Shown: in pieces, positions 1 through 5,476 of the stretch
Numbering within the stretch: the stretch's first letter is position 1
Layout of the letters: every line of letters starts with the position of its first letter
Assembly (NCBI GenBank): GCA_964517215.1
Contig: CAZFBR010000224.1
Coordinates: 1 to 5,476 of the forward strand
DNA length: 5,476 nt
Source: CAZFBR01 sp035353495 [NCBI: uncultured bacterium]
GTDB lineage: Bacteria > DAOPZR01
Direction of reading: 5' to 3'
Translations under genes and position numbers: made by a program
Notes under the pieces: generated by a model
The model's input: only the letters and a program-made list of their open reading frames with translations
Told to the model about the DNA's origin: nothing
The model's database searches: none

Positions 1-539
1 TCAAGGCGGCGGGGCGGCTGGCGGGCAATACGCTGGTGACCACGGTGATGAGCAACCTCGGGCTGGAGAATTTCCTCACCGCGCAGGGCGTCACGGTCAT
101 CCGCACCGCGGTGGGGGACCGTTATGTGCTGGAAGAGATGCGCAGCGGCGGCTATCTGCTCGGCGGCGAGCAGTCGGGGCACATCATTTTCTATGGCCAT
201 AACCGCACCGGCGACGGGGTGATCACCGCGCTGCAGGTGCTGCACAGCTTCGTGCGGCAGAACCGGCCGTTCAGCGAACTGACGGACCTGTTCGCGGTCT
301 ATCCGCAGCGCCTGGTCAATATCCGGGTGACGGACAAGGTGCCGTTCGAGGATATCCACGGGCTGGTGCCCCTGCAGTCGAAATACGAGCGCGAGCTGCG
401 CGGCAAGGGGCGCATCCTGCTGCGCTATTCGGGGACGGAGAAGCTGGCGCGGGTGATGGTCGAGGCGGAGCAGCAGGCGGATGTCGACCGCGTCTGCGAC
501 GGGCTGGCCGCGCTCATCCGCAAGGAGATCGGCGCATGA
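1..539 (+). CDS. glmM: Phosphoglucosamine mutase, C-terminal part (5' end outside window)
   Basis: Cytoplasmic phosphohexomutase that converts glucosamine-6-phosphate to glucosamine-1-phosphate for UDP-GlcNAc and peptidoglycan synthesis. The frame is open from the left edge (first whole codon at 3) to TGA at 537-539, giving 178 residues, the last ~40% of a protein usually near 445 aa. The GTG at 36 and ATG at 48 are internal codons, not starts. Visible landmarks are AVGDRYV, the sugar-binding loop GGEQSGH (162-182) followed by TGDG, and the domain-4 phosphate-binding loop RYSGTEK (423-443) followed by LARVMVE. The loop has Lys where many relatives have Pro (SGTEP); other residues are known there, so this need not harm function. 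The serine-phosphate catalytic loop and metal site lie upstream and cannot be checked. GlmM is preferred over phosphomannomutase because of the GGEQSGH form and the neighbouring glmS. The stop overlaps the pdxJ start, implying translational coupling. Confidence 0.93.
   Translation, partial: KAAGRLAGNTLVTTVMSNLGLENFLTAQGVTVIRTAVGDRYVLEEMRSGGYLLGGEQSGHIIFYGHNRTGDGVITALQVLHSFVRQNRPFSELTDLFAVYPQRLVNIRVTDKVPFEDIHGLVPLQSKYERELRGKGRILLRYSGTEKLARVMVEAEQQADVDRVCDGLAALIRKEIGA
522..527 (+). promoter_or_regulatory. Ribosome binding site of pdxJ
   Basis: AAGGAG lies inside the last codons of glmM, eight bases before the ATG at 536. It supports that start for pdxJ and coupling to glmM translation through the ATGA overlap. 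Confidence 0.75.
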
Positions 540-1291
540 GGCGGGTGCGGCGGGGCCTGCGGCTCGGGGTCAATATCGACCATGTGGCGACGCTGCGCCA
601 GGCGCGCGGCGGCACGCAGCCGGACGTGCTGGCGGCGGCGCGGTCGGCGGAACGGGCGGGGGCGACGGGGATCACCGTGCACCTGCGCGAGGACCGGCGG
701 CACATCCAGGACGCCGACGTGCGCGCGCTGCGCCGGCAGGTGCGGGTCTCGCTCAATCTGGAAATGGCGCTGGCGGAGGAGATCGTCCGGTTTGCGCTGC
801 GGGTGCGGCCGGATCAGGCGACGATTGTTCCCGAAAAGCGGCAGGAACTGACCACGGAGGGCGGGCTGGCGGTGGCGGGCCGGGAGCGGAAGGTGGCGGC
901 GGCAGTCGCCCGGCTCGCGCGGCGCGGGATCGTGGTGTCGCTGTTTATCGCGCCGGACGAAAAGGAAGTGCGGGCGGCGGCGGCGGTGGGCGCCGCATAT
1001 ATCGAATTGCATACGGGCGAATATGCCAACGCGCGGAGCGCGGCGGCGCGGCAGCGCGAACTGCGGCGCCTGCAGCGGGCGGCGGCGCTGGCCCTGACCC
1101 TGGGCCTGCGGGTGAATGCCGGGCACGGGCTCGACTACGAAAATGTGCGCCCGGTGGCGATGATCCCGGGCATGGAAGAGCTGAACATCGGGCACAGCAT
1201 CGTGGCCCGCGCGGTTGCCACCGGGCTGGAACGGGCGGTGCGCGAGATGGGCGCGGCCATGCGGGGCACCGTGCGGTCGCCACGGCGGTGA
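536..1291 (+). CDS. pdxJ: Pyridoxine 5'-phosphate synthase
   Basis: Cytoplasmic TIM-barrel enzyme of the DXP-dependent vitamin B6 pathway. It condenses 1-deoxy-D-xylulose 5-phosphate with 3-amino-2-oxopropyl phosphate (made by PdxA) to pyridoxine 5'-phosphate. The 251 residues match the usual ~240 with a short Arg-rich N-terminal extension. Family signatures run in order: [15 protein letters not shown] (11-25), [12 protein letters not shown] (46-57), NLEMA (74-78), [28 protein letters not shown] (193-199) and ELNIGHSI. By alignment recalled from memory, His49, Glu76 and His197 match E. coli catalytic residues His45, Glu72 and His193, so the enzyme looks intact. The ATG at 536 is chosen for its ribosome binding site and the four-base overlap with glmM. 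glmS follows after 26 bases. In many proteobacteria pdxJ is next to acpS; no acpS is present here. It implies the organism uses PdxA/PdxJ rather than the PdxS/PdxT route. Confidence 0.97.
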   Translation: MRRVRRGLRLGVNIDHVATLRQARGGTQPDVLAAARSAERAGATGITVHLREDRRHIQDADVRALRRQVRVSLNLEMALAEEIVRFALRVRPDQATIVPEKRQELTTEGGLAVAGRERKVAAAVARLARRGIVVSLFIAPDEKEVRAAAAVGAAYIELHTGEYANARSAAARQRELRRLQRAAALALTLGLRVNAGHGLDYENVRPVAMIPGMEELNIGHSIVARAVATGLERAVREMGAAMRGTVRSPRR

Positions 1292-1317
1292 ATATGACTC
1301 GGATGAGGCGGTAGGGT

Positions 1318-2823
1318 ATGTGCGGGATTATCGGCTATATCGGGAAACTGCAGGCGGCGCCGCTCATTCTTGACGGTTTGCGCCGGCTGGAATACCGCGG
1401 CTACGACTCGGCGGGGATGGCGATCGAGCATCAGGGCGCGCTCGGCCTGCTGCGCAGCAGCGGCAAGCTGATCAATCTCGCCACCAAACTCAACGACCAT
1501 CCGTTGCGCGGCACGGTCGGGATCGGGCATACGCGCTGGGCGACGCACGGCCGGCCGACCGAGGAAAATGCCCATCCGCATACCGATTGCACGGGCACGC
1601 TGGTGGTCATCCACAATGGCATCATCGAAAACTATGCGGTGCTGAAGAAGGAACTGCTCGCCAGCCACACCTTCAAGTCGGAGACCGACACGGAAGTCCT
1701 CGTTCACATGATCGAGGACGAGTACCGCGGGAACAACCTGCATGCGGCGGTGCGGAAGGTGCTGGCGCGGGTGCGCGGCTCATATGCGCTGGTGGTGCTG
1801 TCGGCGCAGGAGCCGGACAAGCTGGTGGTGGCGCGGCAGGGGAGTCCGCTGGTGGTCGGGCTGGGGGACGGCGAGAACTTCGTCGCCTCGGACGTCCCCG
1901 CCTTCCTCGCCTCGACCCAGCGCGCGGTCTTCATCGAGGACGGCGATACGGGCGTGCTGACGGCGCAGGGGTTCACCTGCTACGGCGCCGACGGCGGCGA
2001 AAAGCAGTATGCGGTGCAGACCATCACCTGGTCCCCGGTGCAGGCGGAAAAAGAGGGCTTCAAGCATTTCATGCTCAAGGAAATCTTCGAGCAGCCGCGG
2101 GTGATCAGCGACACCATGCGCGGGCGGCTCATGCTCGAGGGGTGCGGCATCCATCTCGAGGAGATGAACCTTGCCGCCGACTGGCTCCGGACCATCAGCC
2201 GCGTCGTGGTGGTCGCCTGCGGCACCTCGTGGCATTCGGGGCTGACGGGCAAGTTTCTGTTCGAGCAGCTGTGCCAGCTGCCGGTCGAAGTGGATTACGC
2301 CTCGGAGTTCCGCTATCGCAACCTGCTGGTCGGGCCGGACACGCTGGTCATTGCCATCACCCAGTCGGGCGAAACGGCGGACACGCTGATGGCGGTGCGC
2401 GCGGCGAAGAAACTCGGGGCCAAGACGCTCGCCATCTGCAACGTCGTCGGCAGCAGCATCACCCGCGAGACGGATGCGACAGTGTATACCCATGCCGGCC
2501 CGGAAATCGGGGTGGCGTCGACGAAGGCGTTCACCGCCCAGCTCACGGTGCTCTATATCTTTGCGCTCTACCTTGCCCGGTTGCGCCGGACGATCAGCGA
2601 TGCCCAGCTGTGCGAACTTTCCGAGGCGCTCTACCGGGTGCCGCAGCAGGTCGAGCAGCTGCTGAAGAAGGACGGCTTTCTCAAGGAACTGGCGCAGGAT
2701 TACTTCAAGTGCACCGATTTCCTCTACCTCGGGCGCGGCATCAACTATCCCGTGGCGCTCGAAGGCGCGCTCAAGCTGAAGGAAATCTCCTACATCCACG
2801 CGGAGGGGTATTCCGCGGGTTAA
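1318..2823 (+). CDS. glmS: Glucosamine-6-phosphate synthase (isomerizing), N-terminal 501 residues
   Basis: Glutamine:fructose-6-phosphate amidotransferase piece holding the glutaminase domain and most of the isomerase domain. After Met1 comes CGIIGYIG, so Cys2 is the N-terminal nucleophile that hydrolyses glutamine. GHTRWATHG (R73, W74), HNGIIENY (N100, G101) and SETDTEV (D124) complete the class II glutaminase site, about residues 2-230. The first SIS domain shows ACGTSWHSG (Cys301), SEFRYR, TQSGETADT and GPEIGVASTKAFTAQ. The second starts near FLYLGRGINYPVALEGA and contains Lys486 and Glu489, equivalent to E. coli Lys485 and Glu488. The frame stops at TAA after HAEGYSAG, just before the catalytic His loop. 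Alone it should keep glutaminase activity but probably cannot make glucosamine-6-phosphate. The ATG at 1318 is fixed by the required Met-Cys start; GAGG at 1305-1308 is a modest ribosome binding site. Confidence 0.9.
   Translation: MCGIIGYIGKLQAAPLILDGLRRLEYRGYDSAGMAIEHQGALGLLRSSGKLINLATKLNDHPLRGTVGIGHTRWATHGRPTEENAHPHTDCTGTLVVIHNGIIENYAVLKKELLASHTFKSETDTEVLVHMIEDEYRGNNLHAAVRKVLARVRGSYALVVLSAQEPDKLVVARQGSPLVVGLGDGENFVASDVPAFLASTQRAVFIEDGDTGVLTAQGFTCYGADGGEKQYAVQTITWSPVQAEKEGFKHFMLKEIFEQPRVISDTMRGRLMLEGCGIHLEEMNLAADWLRTISRVVVVACGTSWHSGLTGKFLFEQLCQLPVEVDYASEFRYRNLLVGPDTLVIAITQSGETADTLMAVRAAKKLGAKTLAICNVVGSSITRETDATVYTHAGPEIGVASTKAFTAQLTVLYIFALYLARLRRTISDAQLCELSEALYRVPQQVEQLLKKDGFLKELAQDYFKCTDFLYLGRGINYPVALEGALKLKEISYIHAEGYSAG
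2802..2808 (+). promoter_or_regulatory. Possible ribosome binding site for the glmS 3' piece
   Basis: GGAGGGG lies 15 bases before the ATG at 2824, farther than usual for a Shine-Dalgarno. It is also fully explained as coding sequence for Ala-Glu-Gly in HAEGY, so it may be coincidental. Because the ATG directly follows the TAA, termination-reinitiation would not need a strong site. Confidence 0.25.
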
Positions 2824-3147
2824 ATGAAGCACGGCCTCATCGCGTTGATCGATGAGTCGCTGCCGGTGGTGGTGATCGCCATTGAGGATCATATCCGCGA
2901 GAAGGTCATCGGCAACATCAAGGAAGTGAATGCGCGCGGCGGCACGGTGGTGGCGCTGGTGACGGACGGCGACACGGAAATGATCGACCTGGTGGACGAG
3001 GCAATCTACATCCCGCAATGCCACCCGCTGGTGTCGCCCATCCTCAATGTGATTCCGCTGCAGTTGCTTGCCTATCATATCGCGGTGCGCCGCGGCTGCG
3101 ATGTGGACCAGCCGCGCAATTTGGCCAAAAGCGTTACGGTGGAGTGA
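2824..3147 (+). CDS. glmS: Glucosamine-6-phosphate synthase, C-terminal 107 residues of the isomerase domain
   Basis: The in-frame continuation of glmS after the TAA. Its first codon is an ATG touching the stop (TAAATG), which corresponds to the L/M position of GE(L/M)KHG and could serve as a start by chance. It carries His3 (E. coli His504, which helps open the sugar ring) and Lys102 (E. coli Lys603, which binds the ketose) within the terminal [13 protein letters not shown]. The middle shows [10 protein letters not shown] and the [19 protein letters not shown] stretch typical of GlmS. It reads KHGLIALID where most relatives read KHGP, and IAIED where most have a Pro after the Ala. By itself it is only the end of a SIS domain, so it can act only as part of a read-through protein or a two-chain assembly. 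The TGA at 3145-3147 lies 7 bases before the next gene. Confidence 0.85.
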   Translation: MKHGLIALIDESLPVVVIAIEDHIREKVIGNIKEVNARGGTVVALVTDGDTEMIDLVDEAIYIPQCHPLVSPILNVIPLQLLAYHIAVRRGCDVDQPRNLAKSVTVE

Positions 3148-3154
3148 ACGGGCG

Positions 3155-3295
3155 ATGAAGGATCTGGTGACCAAACTGCTGATAGTCGGCGCGATTGCCT
3201 TTCTGGGCTGGAAGGGGCTGGCCCTGCTGGACAACAGCGGGATGACCCGGGACGCCACCCGCAACACGGATGCGGAAGAGATGCTGGAACGATAG
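3155..3295 (+). CDS. Small single-pass membrane protein of unknown function (46 aa)
   Basis: A 46-residue open frame starting 7 bases after the glmS stop, with GGTGGAG (3138-3144) ten bases before the ATG at 3155. The start is chosen for this spacing; the frame is also open upstream, but there it reads through glmS in an unlikely composition. Residues about 4-25 form one hydrophobic segment (core LLIVGAIAFLGWKGLALL) interrupted by single lysines, preceded by MKD and followed by a polar tail rich in D, E, R, T and N (residues 26-46). That pattern suggests a membrane-anchored peptide with a short soluble tail; no lipobox or cleavage motif is obvious. I recognise no family. Its tight spacing suggests co-transcription with glmS. 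It could be a spurious frame, but the ribosome binding site and the clean hydrophobic/polar split argue for a real gene. Confidence 0.6.
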   Translation: MKDLVTKLLIVGAIAFLGWKGLALLDNSGMTRDATRNTDAEEMLER

Positions 3296-3311
3296 CCGGG
3301 CACGCCCCGGC
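3295..3311 (+). terminator. Short GC hairpin between the small membrane gene and the oxidoreductase gene
   Basis: GCCGGG (3295-3300) and CCCGGC (3306-3311) can form a six-pair stem around a five-base loop, starting at the last base of the TAG stop. No run of T follows, so a classical intrinsic terminator is not supported. It may be a weak pause, a 3'-end stabiliser, or chance in GC-rich DNA. Confidence 0.25.
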
Positions 3312-3331
3312 CTGACTGTGAAAATTACCGC

Positions 3332-3338
3332 AAGGAGG
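3332..3338 (+). promoter_or_regulatory. Strong ribosome binding site of the oxidoreductase gene
   Basis: AAGGAGG ends five bases before the ATG at 3344, close to ideal, and settles the start. The ATG at 3339 overlaps this site and is in a different frame. No convincing -35/-10 promoter pair is seen in the 48-base gap 3296-3343. Confidence 0.85.
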
Positions 3339-3343
3339 ATGGG

Positions 3344-5476
3344 ATGGAAAAGCAACTGCTGCTGACGGACGCGCAACTGGCGAGTGAACTGGCCAAGTGC
3401 GAATACTGCGAGGAGAAGCCCTGCCAGACGGCCTGCCCGGCCGATTGCTCGCCGTTCGAGTTTATCATGGCGGCGAAGAAGGGGCTGCCGGCGGACTTCA
3501 AGCGCGCGGCGAAGAAGATTATGAAGAACAACCCGCTGGGCGGGGTGTGCGGCATGGTCTGCCCGGACCGCCACTGCATGGCGGCCTGCTCGCACAAGAA
3601 TTTCGACGGGGCGGTCAACATCCCGGCGGTGCAGGCGACGGTGGTGCAGAAGGCGCGCGACCTGAAGGTGTTCGACGCCTACGACAAGGTCAAGGGGACC
3701 AAGGGCAAGGTTGCGGTGGTCGGCGCCGGTCCGGCGGGCCTGGCGGCGGCGGCGGTGCTGGCGCAGCACGGCTACAAGGTCGACATCTACGAGCAGCGCA
3801 AAGCAGCAGGCGGCGCCTGCAACCTGATCCCCGAGTACCGCCTGTCGCGGGCGATGCTGGCGGCGGACATCAAATTCGTGCTCGGCCTGGGCGACATCAA
3901 GCTGCTTACGGGGAAGACCGTGGCCGATCCGGCGAAGCTGGCCAGGCAGTACCAGGCGGTGGTGGCGGCGGCGGGGCTCTGGTCGCCGCTGAAGATGAAC
4001 ATCCCGGGCGAAGAACGGGCGATCACCGCGCTCGATTATCTCAGCAATCCGAAGAAGTACAACCTGAAGGGTGCGGTCGCGGTCATCGGCGGCGGCGCCA
4101 CCGCGGCGGACTGCGCGGTGACGGCCAAGCTGCGCGGGGCGAAGCGGGTCGAAATGTTCACGCTGGAAAAGGCGGGCGAAATGCCGCTGACGGCGAAGGA
4201 AATGAACGAGCTGCTGGCCGAGGGGATTGAACTGACGGGGCGCACGCGGGTGACCTCGATCAGCAGCGCGGCCAAGGGGCTGGTGCTCGATACCTGCAAG
4301 ATCACGCTGAACGGGGAGAAATTCTCGCTGCGCGACCTGACCGAGGTTGCGGGTTCGGACCAGGAGCGCGCCGGATTCTCGGCGGTGATCATGGCGATCG
4401 GCGCGCGGCGCGGATTGGAACTGAAGCCGGCCAAGGGCGTCTACTATGCGGGCGATGCGGCCAACGGCCCGACCACGGTGGTCGAGGCGGCGGCGGCGGG
4501 CAAGAACTGCGCGCTGCAGGTGATGGCGGCGCTGGAAGGGAAGCGGGCGCCGAAGATCGACAAGCCGGTCAAGTCGTACGTCGAACTGCCGGGCTACGTG
4601 CATACGCCGGTGTCGCTTGAAACGAAGTTCTTCGGGCGGACGATCCGCTCACCGTTCCTGCTCTCCGCGGCCCCGCCGTCGGACGGCTACGAGCAGATGG
4701 TCAAGGCGTATGAGGCGGGCTGGGCGGGCGGCATCATGAAGACCGCCTTCTGGAATGTTCCGATCCATATCCCGGCGGGCTACATGAAGGCGTTCGATGC
4801 GACCACCTACGGCAACTGCGACAACGTCTCGGGGCATTCGCTGGCGCGGGTGACGAAGGAATGCAAAAAGCTGGTGAAGGAATGGCCGGACCGGCTGACC
4901 ATGCTCTCGACGGGCGGCCCGGTGACGGGGAACGACAAAACGGACCGCGCCGGCTGGCAGCGCAATACGCGCATCTGCGAGGATGCGGGCGCGTATGGCG
5001 TCGAGTATTCGCTCTCCTGCCCGCAGGGCGGCGACGGCACGGAAGGCGATATCGTCTCGCAGAATGCGGCGTTGACGGCGAAGATCATCGACTGGATCAT
5101 GGAAGTGAGCGATCCGAACGTGCCGAAACTGTTCAAGCTCACCGCCGCGGTGACCTCGATCTACCCGATCCTCAAGGCGATCAAGGGTGTGCTGGCGAAG
5201 TATCCGAAGAAGAAGGCGGGCATCACCCTGGCCAATACCTTCCCGGTGGTCGGTTTCCGGGCGCAGCCGGGGAAGAAGAACTGGGAGGAGGCCATCGTCT
5301 ACGGCATGAGCGGCGAGGGCGTGACCCCCATCTCCTACCTGACCCTGACCAGCGCGGTGCCGCACGGCATCGAGATCTCGGGCAACGGCGGGCCGATGGA
5401 CTACAAGGCGGCGGCCGACTTCCTTGCTATCGGCGTGAAGACGGTGCAGTTCTGCACCATCGTCATGAAGTACGGC
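3344..5476 (+). CDS. Dihydropyrimidine-dehydrogenase-like FeS/FAD/NAD(P)/FMN oxidoreductase (3' end outside window)
   Basis: The frame is open for 711 codons to the right edge. Domain order matches dihydropyrimidine dehydrogenase (human DPD about 1025 aa; bacterial PreT plus PreA fused). Residues 1-115 form a two-cluster iron-sulfur domain: C19, C22, C27 and C31 with DPD spacing, then C73, C78, C82 and Gln97 aligned to the unusual Gln ligand of DPD. FAD binding follows at 123-160 (GAGPAGLAAA) and 367-386 (YYAGDAANGPTTVVEAAAAG), split by an NAD(P) domain (IGGGATAADCA, 248-258). From about 421 comes a dihydroorotate-dehydrogenase-type FMN barrel: Lys466, SLSCP (556-560) with Cys559 at the catalytic position, KLT (598-600), ANT (630-632), GNGG (680-683). 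Electrons should pass from NAD(P)H through FAD and the clusters to FMN. Pocket changes (Asn to Ser556; no Arg pair in the NADPH-phosphate loop) leave substrate and donor uncertain. A C-terminal ferredoxin domain, if any, lies outside the window. Confidence 0.88.
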   Translation, partial: MEKQLLLTDAQLASELAKCEYCEEKPCQTACPADCSPFEFIMAAKKGLPADFKRAAKKIMKNNPLGGVCGMVCPDRHCMAACSHKNFDGAVNIPAVQATVVQKARDLKVFDAYDKVKGTKGKVAVVGAGPAGLAAAAVLAQHGYKVDIYEQRKAAGGACNLIPEYRLSRAMLAADIKFVLGLGDIKLLTGKTVADPAKLARQYQAVVAAAGLWSPLKMNIPGEERAITALDYLSNPKKYNLKGAVAVIGGGATAADCAVTAKLRGAKRVEMFTLEKAGEMPLTAKEMNELLAEGIELTGRTRVTSISSAAKGLVLDTCKITLNGEKFSLRDLTEVAGSDQERAGFSAVIMAIGARRGLELKPAKGVYYAGDAANGPTTVVEAAAAGKNCALQVMAALEGKRAPKIDKPVKSYVELPGYVHTPVSLETKFFGRTIRSPFLLSAAPPSDGYEQMVKAYEAGWAGGIMKTAFWNVPIHIPAGYMKAFDATTYGNCDNVSGHSLARVTKECKKLVKEWPDRLTMLSTGGPVTGNDKTDRAGWQRNTRICEDAGAYGVEYSLSCPQGGDGTEGDIVSQNAALTAKIIDWIMEVSDPNVPKLFKLTAAVTSIYPILKAIKGVLAKYPKKKAGITLANTFPVVGFRAQPGKKNWEEAIVYGMSGEGVTPISYLTLTSAVPHGIEISGNGGPMDYKAAADFLAIGVKTVQFCTIVMKYG

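Larger units (their letters stand above)
1318..3147 (+). pseudogene. glmS: glmS reading frame interrupted by an in-frame TAA (whole-gene span)
   Basis: This entry marks the full glmS locus; the two pieces are also listed separately. Both pieces are in the same frame, so the break is a single nonsense codon (TAA, 2821-2823) and not a frameshift. Counting through the stop gives 609 sense-equivalent codons, the length of E. coli GlmS. Codon 502 aligns with the conserved Glu of the GE(L/M)KHG motif; one change, GAA to TAA, explains it. Codon usage stays strongly G/C-ending downstream and the C-terminus ends in the canonical [13 protein letters not shown], so the rest has not decayed. Possible explanations are a base-call or assembly error, a very recent inactivation with another glmS or external amino sugar as backup, stop-codon suppression, or production as two chains. 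I cannot choose between them from the sequence. The gene has no room upstream for a glmS ribozyme: only 26 bases separate it from pdxJ. Confidence 0.6.

Noticed and set aside
36-38. GTG at 36 as the start of a separate short gene
   Set aside because: The frame is open to the left edge and the residues before it ([10 protein letters not shown]) continue the GlmM protein, so this is an internal Val codon.
425-1195. Minus-strand open frame across the glmM/pdxJ junction
   Set aside because: The translation is Arg/Pro/His-rich without domains, and pdxJ accounts for the region.
1292-1317. glmS ribozyme upstream of glmS
   Set aside because: Only 26 bases separate pdxJ and glmS, far too few for the ribozyme, and no matching core is seen.
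2821-2823. Selenocysteine or pyrrolysine insertion at the glmS stop
   Set aside because: Selenocysteine uses TGA and pyrrolysine TAG; the codon is TAA and the expected residue is Glu, so neither fits.
1587-2855. + strand frame of 422 codons inside glmS, running past the TAA
   Set aside because: It is out of frame with glmS and gives Gly/Arg/Ala-rich nonsense. It does not provide a frameshift bypass, because GlmS sequence resumes in the original frame right after the stop.
3068-3154. Upstream start at 3068 for the small membrane gene
   Set aside because: This would overlap the end of glmS by 80 bases and add a Trp/Arg/Ala-rich segment that is the shadow of conserved GlmS coding; the ATG at 3155 has its own ribosome binding site.
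1780-3303. Long minus-strand open frame (507 codons) opposite glmS
   Set aside because: It is the antisense shadow of a GC-rich gene: rich in Arg, His and Asp with no recognisable motif, while the + strand encodes clear GlmS signatures over the same span.
3134-4603. Long minus-strand open frame (489 codons) opposite the oxidoreductase gene
   Set aside because: Same antisense shadow effect; Arg/His-rich low-complexity translation, opposite clear FeS, FAD and NAD(P) motifs on the + strand.
4649-5365. Minus-strand open frame opposite the FMN domain
   Set aside because: Shadow of the + strand frame; no ribosome binding site or motif.

Overview
The window is a GC-rich, gene-dense bacterial segment (roughly two-thirds G+C, with strong G/C preference at third codon positions). 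All genes lie on the + strand and are tightly packed, probably as one operon or two adjoining ones. No RNA gene, insertion sequence, CRISPR array or long non-coding stretch is visible. A cluster-rich flavoenzyme suggests an anaerobic or low-oxygen lifestyle. The phylum cannot be fixed from sequence reading alone; a PVC-group bacterium (Verrucomicrobiota, Kiritimatiellota or Lentisphaerota type) is only a guess.

Layout: (1) 1-539, the 3' end of glmM (phosphoglucosamine mutase). (2) 536-1291, complete pdxJ (pyridoxine 5'-phosphate synthase), overlapping glmM by ATGA. (3) 1318-3147, glmS (glucosamine-6-phosphate synthase), full length for the family at 609 aligned sense positions but interrupted by an in-frame TAA at 2821-2823. 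The TAA sits at the conserved Glu of the GE(L/M)KHG active-site loop and is followed directly by ATG, so the gene reads as a 501-aa and a 107-aa piece. (4) 3155-3295, a 46-aa single-pass membrane protein of unknown function. (5) 3344 to the window end, the first 711 codons of a multidomain iron-sulfur/FAD/NAD(P)/FMN oxidoreductase with the architecture of dihydropyrimidine dehydrogenase.

GlmS makes glucosamine-6-phosphate from fructose-6-phosphate and glutamine, and GlmM isomerises it to glucosamine-1-phosphate on the way to UDP-GlcNAc and the cell wall. PdxJ, lying between them, makes vitamin B6. The broken glmS is the most striking point, because the pathway is normally essential and every other catalytic residue I checked is intact on both sides of the stop. 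The second point of interest is the dihydropyrimidine-dehydrogenase-like protein. It keeps the iron-sulfur ligands and the catalytic Cys but has changes in the pyrimidine pocket and the NADPH-phosphate site, so its substrate and electron donor may differ from the classical enzyme.
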